From Rhodobacteraceae bacterium HLUCCA08 (GTDB lineage: Bacteria > Pseudomonadota > Alphaproteobacteria > Rhodobacterales > Rhodobacteraceae): a DNA stretch of 64,000 nt. The position numbers and the translations under genes are program-made. The stretch covers positions 32,371-96,370 of the forward strand of contig LJSF01000025.1 of the NCBI GenBank assembly GCA_001314655.1. The letters are read 5' to 3'. The notes below the pieces were generated by a model, which had not been told where the DNA came from, made no database searches, and saw nothing but the letters and a program-made list of their open reading frames with translations. Below, piece by piece: positions 8,422-16,842 of this stretch; position 1 is the stretch's first letter, and each line of letters opens with the position of its first letter.

Positions 8422-9711
8422 TCAGTAGTTCGAGGTCAGCTGCACGCAGGTCTGCGTTTCGGTGTTGTACATGCCGCAGCCGAGGGTTTCCCAATCGCTG
8501 TCCAGCACCGCCGATTCCGGCAGGTAATCGGTCCAGGCGTCCCCGGGAACCAGGTCGGTCTGGCTGATGATGTCGAATTGGCCATCGGCCCGGATTTCGC
8601 CGATCAGCACCGGCTTGGACAGGTGATGGTTGGGCAGCATCATCGCCATGCCGCCGGTCAGGTTCGGGAATTGCTGCCCGTACATGGCCGCGCGCACCTC
8701 GTCCACATCGGTGGTGCCCGCGTCGGTCACCGCGTTCACCCACATGTTGAAGCCGATGTAATGCGCTTCCATCGGGTCATTGGTCACCCGGGTGTCGTCG
8801 CCGATATAGGCGTGCCATTGCGCGATGAAGGCGGCGTTTTCGGGCGTGTCGGCGGACATGAAATAGTTCCATGCGGCCAGGTGCCCGACCAGTTCGGAGG
8901 TGTCGAAGCCCGACAGCTCCTCCTCGCCGACGGAAAAGGCGACGACCGGTATGTCGTCGGCGCTGACCCCGGCTGCGGCCAGCTCCTTGTAGAAGCCGAC
9001 ATTCGCATCCCCGTTGATGGTCGAGATCACGCCGACCTGGTTGCCCCCTGCCGACAGGGCGACGACGTCGCTGACGATGGTGGCCCAGTCGGACTGACCG
9101 AAGGGGGTGTAGTTGACGAAGATGTTCTCTTCGGGAACCCCCTTGGAGATCAGGTAGGATTGCAGGATGTTGTTGGTCGTGCGCGGGTAGACGTAATCGG
9201 TGCCCAGCAGGGCGAATTGCTCGACCCCCAGTTCCTCGAGGAAATAATCCACCGCGGGGATCGCCTGCTGGTTCGGCGCGGCCCCGGTGTAGAACACGTT
9301 GCGGCTGGATTCCTCGCCTTCATACTGGACCGGATAGAACAGCAGGCCGTTCAATTCCTCGATCACCGGCAGCACGGATTTGCGCGACACCGAGGTCCAG
9401 TTGCCGAAGATCACGTCGACCTCGTGCACGGTCAGCAATTCGCGGGCCTTTTCGGCGAACAGCGGCCAGTCGGAGGCCGGGTCGACGACCACCGCCTCCA
9501 GTTCGCAGCCCAGCAGGCCACCGGCCTCGTTCTGGCCCGCGACCAGCATCTGCACCGTATCGGCCAGCGTGGTTTCGGAAATCGCCATCGTGCCGGACAG
9601 CGAGTGCAGCACGCCGACCTTGATCGTGCAGTCTTGTGCCGATGCCGATGTGCCCACGGCCAAAAGCGCCGCAGCCGACAGCGCAGAGAGCAGCTTGTTG
9701 GAAGGTTTCAC
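8422..9711 (-). CDS. urtA: Urea ABC transporter substrate-binding protein UrtA
   Basis: Periplasmic urea receptor that delivers urea to UrtBC. It has 429 residues with a Sec signal peptide (MKPSNKLLSALSAAALLAV... ending ASAQD). The mature protein has family sequences KVGVLHSLSGTMAISETTLAD, FPVQYEGEESS-like LLFYPVQYEGEESSRNVFY and NHHLSKPVLIGEI, which are diagnostic of UrtA over generic Liv receptors. The start is GTG at 9711, preceded by GGGGA eight bases upstream; the nearby upstream ATGs run into a stop. First gene of the urt operon. Confidence 0.96.
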   Translation of the reverse strand: MKPSNKLLSALSAAALLAVGTSASAQDCTIKVGVLHSLSGTMAISETTLADTVQMLVAGQNEAGGLLGCELEAVVVDPASDWPLFAEKARELLTVHEVDVIFGNWTSVSRKSVLPVIEELNGLLFYPVQYEGEESSRNVFYTGAAPNQQAIPAVDYFLEELGVEQFALLGTDYVYPRTTNNILQSYLISKGVPEENIFVNYTPFGQSDWATIVSDVVALSAGGNQVGVISTINGDANVGFYKELAAAGVSADDIPVVAFSVGEEELSGFDTSELVGHLAAWNYFMSADTPENAAFIAQWHAYIGDDTRVTNDPMEAHYIGFNMWVNAVTDAGTTDVDEVRAAMYGQQFPNLTGGMAMMLPNHHLSKPVLIGEIRADGQFDIISQTDLVPGDAWTDYLPESAVLDSDWETLGCGMYNTETQTCVQLTSNY

Positions 9712-10211
9712 CGATCAATTCCCCATCATGTTCCTGCGGGATGATCCAGCGTGCGCCTGTTCGGATGGTGCGCATTCTGCCAGCCATTGTCCGCAGCTCG
9801 AAGTTGCAGCCATGCGAGGGTGGTTTTCTTGCAGGATGACGCCCTCGCGTGGCACTCAGGACCAAAGTTCGACTTTGACCCGCAAACCGTCCGCATAGCC
9901 TGTCCGATCCACAATGATGGACGTGCGATCCACGCAGGATCGGGCGCGATAGCCAAAAAAATGGGCATGTTTCGGCATGGTTGCGGAAAAATCATGCTTA
10001 AGATGCTGCGTTGCAGCGTGCGGCTGCGGCGCAGCGGCGCCGGCGCGATCTGCCGTCCGGGTCGGGAATCGGGGATTGCGCCGCGCCGGGCGCGACCGAC
10101 ACGGGGGCTTTGCCGCAACATGACGCCGATTTCGCCGCCCGCCGCGGCGGGCTTGGCCTTCGCTGCGACGGGTTCTAGCATTGCGCAGGTGATCGGAAGG
10201 GGGGAACGACG
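9712..10211. other. Divergent intergenic region between urtA and the creatininase-family gene
   Basis: About 500 bases without a supported gene, somewhat more A/T-rich around 9950-10010 than its neighbours (runs of A, and ATGCTTAAGATGCTGC). It must contain the urt promoter (candidate listed separately) and the promoter for the gene at 10212. No repeat or RNA gene was recognised. Confidence 0.5.
9772..9786 (-). promoter_or_regulatory. Candidate sigma-54 promoter for urtABCDE
   Basis: On the minus strand the sequence TGGCTGG-CAGA-ATGC matches the -24/-12 pattern TGGCACG-N4-TTGC at 8 of 11 defined bases with exact GG-N10-GC spacing. The -12 GC lies about 60 bases upstream of the urtA GTG, leaving a reasonable leader. 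Nitrogen-limited urea importers are commonly under Ntr/sigma-54 control, but no clear NtrC site was found upstream, so this remains a candidate. Confidence 0.35.
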
Positions 10212-10985
10212 ATGCGCTTTGACCGGATGCGGCCAGATCAATTGCACGAGGCGGTGGCGCGCGGGCTGCCCTTCGTGCTGCCGATCGGGGTCATGGAATA
10301 TCATGGCCGGCACCTGCCGGCCGGCGTCGACCTGATCGTGGTGACCGAAATGCTCGACCGTCTGGGCGACGAGATCGTCGTGCTGCCGCCCTTCGCCTAC
10401 GGCGCGGCGAGCCATGCGGTCGCCGGCCCCGAGGATGGCGGCACGCTGCATGTCGACGCCGCCGCGATCCTGCCCTTTGCCGAAGCGCTGTTCGCGTCGC
10501 TGCTGCGGGGCGGGTATCGCAACATCCACGGGATCGTGCATCACCAGACCGAGAATTTCGTCCAGGGCATGCCGACCGATCTGGTGTTCCGGCTGGCCGC
10601 GCGCAACGCGATCTTTCGCCACCTGGAGGCGACGCGCGGCCCGGGCTGGTGGGGCGCGGGCGAGATGGCGGATTACTATCGCCAACACGCGGCCGGCACC
10701 GATCCTTTCGCCTGGATCCAGGTCCATCCGCTGTTTCCCGAGGGCGCGGATTTTCCCTTCGATCATGCCGGCGAGGGCGAGACGGCGCTGATGCTGGCGC
10801 TGGCGCCCGAAACCGTCGATCCGGACCGGGCAAACGGGGACGGTCACTGGTATACCGACACCGCGCCCCGGGCGCGCGCGGACAGGGGGGCGGAAGGCGT
10901 GGCCATCGCGCTGACGCATCTGCGCCGCGTGCTGGGCCTGGAGGCCGGCCCCGACGACACCGCAGGCACGGAACGAACCCGATGA
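10212..10985 (+). CDS. Creatininase-family amidohydrolase
   Basis: Metal-dependent cyclic amide hydrolase family, which includes creatinine amidohydrolase, FAPy-nucleotide deformylase and MftE. It has 257 residues. PIGVMEYHGRHLPAGVDL places E29, H31 and D40 with exactly the spacing of the creatininase metal ligands; the later NGH-x-EN motif is altered to HHQTEN (about 110-115), and GEGETALMLAL supplies a further acidic residue. The ATG has a strong AAGGGGGG Shine-Dalgarno sequence. It is transcribed away from urtA. Because creatinine breakdown yields urea through creatine, a nitrogen-scavenging role beside the urea importer is plausible, but the substrate is not determined. Confidence 0.85.
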   Translation: MRFDRMRPDQLHEAVARGLPFVLPIGVMEYHGRHLPAGVDLIVVTEMLDRLGDEIVVLPPFAYGAASHAVAGPEDGGTLHVDAAAILPFAEALFASLLRGGYRNIHGIVHHQTENFVQGMPTDLVFRLAARNAIFRHLEATRGPGWWGAGEMADYYRQHAAGTDPFAWIQVHPLFPEGADFPFDHAGEGETALMLALAPETVDPDRANGDGHWYTDTAPRARADRGAEGVAIALTHLRRVLGLEAGPDDTAGTERTR

Positions 10986-11014
10986 CCCGATACCTGTCCG
11001 CCGGCGCTGGCCGA

Positions 11015-11046
11015 GCCCCCGGGACCGGATCGCCCCGGATGGGGGC
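11015..11046. terminator. Possible bidirectional hairpin between convergent genes
   Basis: GCCCCC (11015-11020) and GGGGGC (11041-11046) form outer arms with an inner CCGG/CCGG pairing, placed exactly between the convergent creatininase-family and SDR genes. There is no T-run on either side, so it is a weak terminator candidate. Confidence 0.3.
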
Positions 11047-11820
<774 letters not shown>

Positions 11821-11927
11821 CTACTCCTGTCCTTGTCGCAATCGGTCACGGCACCGGCGCCGATCTTGCCCGCCTGCGGCGCGATCGCCAAGCCCGGTCG
11901 GCAAGCCCGGTCGCGCGCTGTGGCGCC

Positions 11928-13148
11928 TCAGCCCAGGACCGCCAGCACGGCCCCGCCCGCCGCGGCGACGATCACCACGATCCAGGGCGGCGCTTTCCAG
12001 GTGACCAGCAGGGCAAAACAGGTCAGCGCCAGGGCGAAGTCGCGCAGGTCCAGCACGGCGCCGGTAAAGACCGGGGCATAAAGCGCGGCCCCCAGAATGC
12101 CGACGACGGCGGCATTGGCGCCGGCCATCGCCGCCCGCGCCACCGGAAGCGACCGGACCCGGTCCCAATGGGGCAGCGCCGCGATCAGCACCAGAAAGCC
12201 GGGCAGGAACAGGGCGCAAAGCGCCAGCGCCGCGCCGGCGATCCCGTTCGGCGCCGGCTCCAGCACCGCGCCCAGATAGGCGGCGAAGGTGAACAGCGGC
12301 CCGGGCACCGCCTGTGCGGCGCCGTAGCCGACCAGAAAACTGTCCGCCGTGACCCAGCCCGGCGCGACCGTTTCGGCCTGCAACAGCGGCAGCACGACAT
12401 GGCCGCCGCCAAAGACCAGCGCGCCGGCGCGGTAGAAACCGTCGATCAGGGCAAGCGATTGCGCCAGCCCGGCGACCAGCGGCAGGCCGACCAGCAGCGT
12501 CAGAAAGGCGGCCAGGGCGATGCCGGAGTGCCGGCGCGTCACCGGCAGCGGGACATGGCCCGCCATCGGTGCCGGACCGTCGCGCCCCAGGGCCAGCCCC
12601 GCAAGCGCGCCCAGCACGATCGCGCCCACCATGCCAGGCGCCCCGGGCAGAAAGGCCAGCACCGCCACGGCGCCCAGCGCGATCCCGATCCGTTCGCGAT
12701 CCGGGCACAGGGTCCGGGCCATGCCCCAGACCGCCTGCGCCACGATGGCCACCGCCACGATCTTGAGCCCGTCCAGGATCCCGGTGCCCACCGGCCCGGT
12801 GATCCGGGCGGCGGTCAAGGCGACCACCAGCAGGATCAGCGCCGAGGGCAGGGTGAAGGCGGCGAAGGCGGCGAAGGCCCCGCCCCAGCCGGCCCGCATC
12901 AGCCCCAGGGCAAAGCCGACCTGGCTCGAGGCCGGGCCGGGCAGGAACTGGCACAGGGCCACGAGGTCCGCATAGGCGGTATCGGTCAGCCAGCGCCGCC
13001 GCGTCACCAATTCGTCGCGGAAATAGCCCAGATGCGCGATCGGCCCGCCGAAAGAGGTCAGGCCCAGCTTGAGGAAGACGCCAAAGACCTCGGCGGCGCT
13101 GCCCCTGGCGGCGCCTCCGGTCGGGTCATCTTGCGGTCGGTCGGTCAT
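11928..13148 (-). CDS. chrA: Chromate efflux transporter ChrA (two-domain CHR)
   Basis: Inner-membrane proton-linked exporter that confers chromate resistance. The start chosen is the ATG at 13148, giving 406 residues, the normal long ChrA size. The two homologous CHR halves are visible: FGGPIAHLGYFRDELV plus QFLPGPASSQVGFALG in the first, and FGGGHVVLPLL plus GYGAAQAVPGPLFTFAAYLG in the second. The frame remains open upstream but overlaps the regulator gene there. It begins 23 bases inside the end of the Crp/Fnr gene, suggesting one transcript. Confidence 0.93.
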   Translation of the reverse strand: MTDRPQDDPTGGAARGSAAEVFGVFLKLGLTSFGGPIAHLGYFRDELVTRRRWLTDTAYADLVALCQFLPGPASSQVGFALGLMRAGWGGAFAAFAAFTLPSALILLVVALTAARITGPVGTGILDGLKIVAVAIVAQAVWGMARTLCPDRERIGIALGAVAVLAFLPGAPGMVGAIVLGALAGLALGRDGPAPMAGHVPLPVTRRHSGIALAAFLTLLVGLPLVAGLAQSLALIDGFYRAGALVFGGGHVVLPLLQAETVAPGWVTADSFLVGYGAAQAVPGPLFTFAAYLGAVLEPAPNGIAGAALALCALFLPGFLVLIAALPHWDRVRSLPVARAAMAGANAAVVGILGAALYAPVFTGAVLDLRDFALALTCFALLVTWKAPPWIVVIVAAAGGAVLAVLG

Positions 13149-13803
13149 CAGCTGGCCCCGGTTTGTCCTGGGATTTCGTTCTGGACCGGCCATGTGTCGG
13201 TCTTGCGACAGGCGTCGAGGGCCCGGGGGCCGGGAGCGCGCCGGGTTGCGCCGCCTTGCGCGCCGGGCCGCGCCGGCGCCGTCCCAGTTCCCGGTAAAGC
13301 GCTTCGCGCGTGATGCCCAGTTCGGCGGCCAGATCCTGCCATTGGCCACGTTCGGGCAGGCGGTTGCCCGCGTCGAGCCAGGTGTCGAGCCGGTCCGCGA
13401 CCCGGGGCATCGCGCGGATTTCGGCCCGCAGACGGGCATGCTGCAGCGATTGGGCAAGGCGGCGCGCCCAAAGCTCGGACAGTTTCGGGTCCGATGCAAG
13501 GCGGGCGCGAAACCGGTCGCGCGGCACGCGGGCGGCGATGCCCGGTGTCGTCGCGACCGCATCGCAATGATACCTGTCCGACCAGGCCGAGGCTTCGGCC
13601 AGGATCTGCCCGGGCCCGGCATTCTGCAGGATCATCCGCAGGCCCTGTCCGGTATGGCGCACCAGATCGACCCGCCCCTTTTGCAGCAACAGCATCGACG
13701 TCACCCGCTCACCGGCGCGCAGCAAGGTGTCTCCGGCGCCGAAGCGGACGGAGGGCGCGGTGGTGAACAGCGAAGCAAGCGCGTCGGACATGATCGCGAT
13801 CAT
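13126..13803 (-). CDS. Crp/Fnr-family transcriptional regulator
   Basis: 225-residue DNA-binding regulator. A cyclic-nucleotide-binding-type beta roll occupies about residues 15-110 (VRFGAGDTLLRAGERVTSMLLLQKGRVDLV), and a Crp-type helix-turn-helix lies near 153-178 (RGQWQDLAAELGITREALYRELG). There is no Fnr-style cysteine cluster, so oxygen sensing through iron-sulfur is unlikely. The C-terminus is an unusual basic Pro/Arg-rich tail, part of which is encoded within the first 23 bases of chrA. An alternative ATG at 13791 would remove four residues. It probably controls chrA; the signal is unknown. Confidence 0.87.
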   Translation of the reverse strand: MIAIMSDALASLFTTAPSVRFGAGDTLLRAGERVTSMLLLQKGRVDLVRHTGQGLRMILQNAGPGQILAEASAWSDRYHCDAVATTPGIAARVPRDRFRARLASDPKLSELWARRLAQSLQHARLRAEIRAMPRVADRLDTWLDAGNRLPERGQWQDLAAELGITREALYRELGRRRRGPARKAAQPGALPAPGPSTPVARPTHGRSRTKSQDKPGPADDRPTAR

Positions 13804-13861
13804 ATGCGCGCGGGCGGGGAAATGCGACAGGGGGCCTGCCGAAATCGAATGGAGCCCCCCG

Positions 13862-14443
13862 ATGACCCGACGACACGCCCTTGCCCTGTGCCTATGCGTG
13901 CTGCCCCTGGCCGCCCCGGCGCAGGACCCGTCCCCCTATGCCGGGATGGAGACCCGCGAGATCAAGAGCCTTTCGTCGCAGGATCTGGACGATCTGCGCG
14001 CGGGGCGCGGCTGGGGGCTGGCCTTGCCGGCCGAGCTCAACGGCGTTCCGGGGCCGGCGCATGTGCTGGAGTTGCGGACCGAACTCGGTCTCGACCCCGA
14101 TCAGGTTCGGGCGGTCGAGGCCTTGTTCGCCGAGATGCAGGCCGAGGCGCGCCTTGCCGGAGAGCGGCTGATCGCCGCCGAAGCCGCGATCGAGGCCGCG
14201 TTCCGGGACGGTGAAACCGATCCCGACCGGTTGCGCGCCCTGATCGATACGGCCGCCGCGGCGCGCGCCGATCTGCGGTTCGTGCATCTGTCGCGGCATC
14301 TGCAGACCGTGCCGCTTCTGAGCGCGGAGCAGATCGAGATGTATGGCGCGCTTCGCGGCTATACCGCCGCCGATCCCTGCGCTGCCGTGCCCGATGGCCA
14401 TGACCCGGCGATGTGGCGGCGCCACAACGGCTGCGACGGCTGA
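13862..14443 (+). CDS. Small periplasmic protein with Spy/CpxP-like helical region
   Basis: 193-residue secreted protein of uncertain role. MTRRHALALCLCVLPLAAPAQD is a Sec-type signal peptide; the mature part is helix-forming, with a pattern like Spy/CpxP/heavy-metal-resistance proteins (LRTELGLDPDQVRAVEALFAEM, then a second amphipathic stretch ending LSAEQIEMYGALRGY). The family includes periplasmic chaperones and metal sensors; the chrA neighbourhood makes a stress or metal link plausible but unproven. It is divergent from the Crp/Fnr gene. The ATG at 13862 was chosen because it starts the signal peptide. Confidence 0.75.
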   Translation: MTRRHALALCLCVLPLAAPAQDPSPYAGMETREIKSLSSQDLDDLRAGRGWGLALPAELNGVPGPAHVLELRTELGLDPDQVRAVEALFAEMQAEARLAGERLIAAEAAIEAAFRDGETDPDRLRALIDTAAAARADLRFVHLSRHLQTVPLLSAEQIEMYGALRGYTAADPCAAVPDGHDPAMWRRHNGCDG

Positions 14444-14471
14444 CGGCACGGCGGCGCCGGGCGGGGCCGGG

Positions 14472-16685
14472 TCAGTCCCACAGCGCGCCGGGCTTGAGGA
14501 TCGACAGGGGATCGGCCCTGTCATCGGTCCAGACCGGGCCGTCATCGGCGTTCAGCGGCGCCCATGGCCCGGTATCGAGGATCGCCGCCGCATCGGCCGG
14601 GTCGCGGGCGATCAGGACGACGTCGCTCATCCGGTAGCCGGGATCGTCCGACGCCTCGGCGGCCGACAGCTGGCGCCAGGACTGCACGCCCAGCGCCTCG
14701 GCCGAGCGGGCCAGCGGCAGGCCGATGTCGTAGTAGCGGTTCGACACGTGGAACAGCAGCACGCCCCCCGGGGCCAGCCGGTCGAGATAGAGCTCCATCG
14801 CCTCGAGCGTCGTCAGATGGACCGGCACCGCATCCGAGGAATAGGCGTCGATCACCAGGATGTCGAAATGCAGCCCGTCCTGACCGGCCAGCACCACCCG
14901 GGCATCGCCCAGATGGGTGGGGGCCTCGGGCGTGCAGCTGGACAGGAAGGTGAACAGCGCGGGGTCGCGGGCGACCCGGTCGACCATCGCGTCGATTTCG
15001 TAGAAATGCCAGTCCTGGCCCGGTGCGGCATAGCAGGCCAGCGACCCGACGCCGAGGCCGACGATGCCGACGCTCTCGGCCGCCTGGCCGAAATCGGAAC
15101 CCATGACCTGCCCCATGGGCGCGGCCGGGTGGTAATAGGTGACCGGCATCGGCCGCTCGGCCTCGATATCGGCCAGCCGCTGGGCGCCGTGGATCGTGGT
15201 GCCGTTGGAATAGAGCCGGATCCCGTCGCGATCCAGCACCTGGTGCTGGCCGAAGAAACTGCGATCGGCGAACAGCCGGTCATCGGATGCGGCCAGCCAG
15301 AGCGGCAGGGTCACGACCAGGCCGGCGCCGACCGCCAGGGCCGGACGCGCCGGTCGCGCCAGCACCAGCAGGGCCAGCCCGGCGGTGATCGCGCCGCCCC
15401 GCACCAATGCCCCGCCATCGCCCGCCAGCAGCACCGCGCCGGTCGCAACCAGGCCGATCGGCAGGCCAAGCGCCGCGCCGCGCCGCAATGCGGCGGCGTT
15501 CAGGCCCAGGGCGCCGCCAAAGACCAGCAGCAGCAGGACGATCAGCGTGGCGGGGCCTTCGACATGGTCGGTGAACAGCACCGGCCCGATGATCGAATTG
15601 AACAGCCCGCCCATCGCGCCGCCGATCGACATCACGACATAGAAGGCCGTCAGGTGTTCCGCCGGGGGCCGCGCCTCGTAGAGCGCGCGATGCGCCCAGG
15701 TGGTGACGACGAAAAAGCACAGGACAAGCGCGCCGGTGGCCGCTGCGGTCAGGTGGTCTCCGAACACGCCGGTCATCAGGCACAGCGCCGCGACGCTGGT
15801 CAGCTGCGCCAGGCGGGTAAAGCCGGGGCCGGCCACCGGGGTCCGGTTGCGGAAGGCGATGACGAAGCTGAGCAGGTACAGCGCCAGCGGGATCACCCAG
15901 ACCAGCGGCACGGCACCGATATCGGTGCTGATCCGGGAGGTGACGGCAAGCATCAGCGACGACGGCACGAAGGCCAGAAGCCCCCAGTGCAGCATGGTCG
16001 CGACCGCAGGGGCGGGGCGGTTCGGCGCCGCGGGTTGCGCCGCCTGCCGGGCCCGGCCGAAGACCAGCCCGCCGCAGGTCGCCAGGCCCAGGCCGAGGGC
16101 GACGAAACCGGCGGCGAAACCCAGCGCGATATCGGAGGCACCGAACAGTTTCTCCGCCACCAGCGGAAAGGCCAGCAACGCCAGCATCGAGCCCAGGTTC
16201 GACGCGCCATACAGGAAATAGGGGTCGTCCGCGGACGGCCCGCCCGACCGGGCATACCAGGCCTGGATCAGCGGCGCGTTCGACGACAACAGCGCGAAGG
16301 GCACCCCGACCCCCAGCGCGAACAGGCCCAGGGTCTGCAGCGCGACCGGGCGGGTCGCGTCCAGTTCCCAGCCCTCGGGCAGGGCCGGCGGCAGGAACAG
16401 CAGCGCCGCGGCCCAGATCGCCAGATGCAGCAGGATTTGCGCCCGGACCGGCAGGTAACGCGTCGACAGATGGGCATAAAGATAGCCGCCCAGCAGAACC
16501 GACTGAAAGAACAGCATCGCCGTGGCCCAGACCGCGGGTGACCCCCCGATCGCCGGCAGCACGATCCGCGCGAAAAGCGGCTGCACGAAGAACAGCAGCG
16601 ACGCGCTCAGAAAGATCGTCAGGGTGAACAGCGCCGGCGCCAGGCGGGCGGGGCGGGGCGTCTCGGTTGCGGAAAGAAAGGCCAT
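14472..16685 (-). CDS. Fused multi-pass membrane / spermidine-synthase-like protein
   Basis: 737 residues from the ATG at 16685, which has AGGA nine bases upstream. The N-terminal half has many hydrophobic helices (starting LFTLTIFLSASLLFFVQPLF) in the pattern of fused MFS/spermidine synthase proteins. The C-terminal third is a Rossmann methyltransferase-like aminopropyltransferase domain: VGIVGLGVGSLACYA, then EIDAMV, DILVIDAYSSDAVPVHL and LAPGGVLLFHVSNRYYD. Whether it makes polyamines is doubtful, since many members lack biochemical support. Ordinary in context; convergent with the upstream periplasmic gene. Confidence 0.85.
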   Translation of the reverse strand: MAFLSATETPRPARLAPALFTLTIFLSASLLFFVQPLFARIVLPAIGGSPAVWATAMLFFQSVLLGGYLYAHLSTRYLPVRAQILLHLAIWAAALLFLPPALPEGWELDATRPVALQTLGLFALGVGVPFALLSSNAPLIQAWYARSGGPSADDPYFLYGASNLGSMLALLAFPLVAEKLFGASDIALGFAAGFVALGLGLATCGGLVFGRARQAAQPAAPNRPAPAVATMLHWGLLAFVPSSLMLAVTSRISTDIGAVPLVWVIPLALYLLSFVIAFRNRTPVAGPGFTRLAQLTSVAALCLMTGVFGDHLTAAATGALVLCFFVVTTWAHRALYEARPPAEHLTAFYVVMSIGGAMGGLFNSIIGPVLFTDHVEGPATLIVLLLLVFGGALGLNAAALRRGAALGLPIGLVATGAVLLAGDGGALVRGGAITAGLALLVLARPARPALAVGAGLVVTLPLWLAASDDRLFADRSFFGQHQVLDRDGIRLYSNGTTIHGAQRLADIEAERPMPVTYYHPAAPMGQVMGSDFGQAAESVGIVGLGVGSLACYAAPGQDWHFYEIDAMVDRVARDPALFTFLSSCTPEAPTHLGDARVVLAGQDGLHFDILVIDAYSSDAVPVHLTTLEAMELYLDRLAPGGVLLFHVSNRYYDIGLPLARSAEALGVQSWRQLSAAEASDDPGYRMSDVVLIARDPADAAAILDTGPWAPLNADDGPVWTDDRADPLSILKPGALWD

Positions 16686-16765
16686 GGGTGTCCTGCTCGG
16701 GCGATTGTTTCCCGTTTGAAGACACCAGGAATGTGGTTCCTTTATGGCCACTTGGCGCAGGGATC

Positions 16766-16793
16766 GGGGCCGGGGCCGGGGCAGGGGCAGGGG
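16766..16793 (+). repeat. Five-tract GGGG repeat (G-quadruplex-type motif)
   Basis: Five GGGG runs (16766-69, 72-75, 78-81, 84-87, 90-93) are separated by CC or CA, followed by further GGGCC units. It lies about 50 bases past the end of the ectoine operon, on the template strand of that transcript. The nascent RNA would be C-rich and could also pair with the following CCGGCCCC stretch as a GC stem. Confidence 0.7.
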
Positions 16794-16842
16794 CCGGGCC
16801 GGGTCGGGCCGTGCCGGCCCCGGCCGGATCTGTTGCGCCCTG

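Noticed and set aside
5594..8428. Long plus-strand frames across urtC and urtB
   Set aside because: Complementary to intact permease genes; His/Gln/Arg-rich shadow translations.
11880..11925. Direct repeat CAAGCCCGGTCG in the chrA/SDR gap
   Set aside because: Only two short GC-rich copies, no symmetry or promoter context; likely chance.
14343..16541. 732-codon plus-strand frame over the spermidine-synthase-like gene
   Set aside because: Antisense shadow, rich in Gln/Arg/Gly repeats, without any domain.
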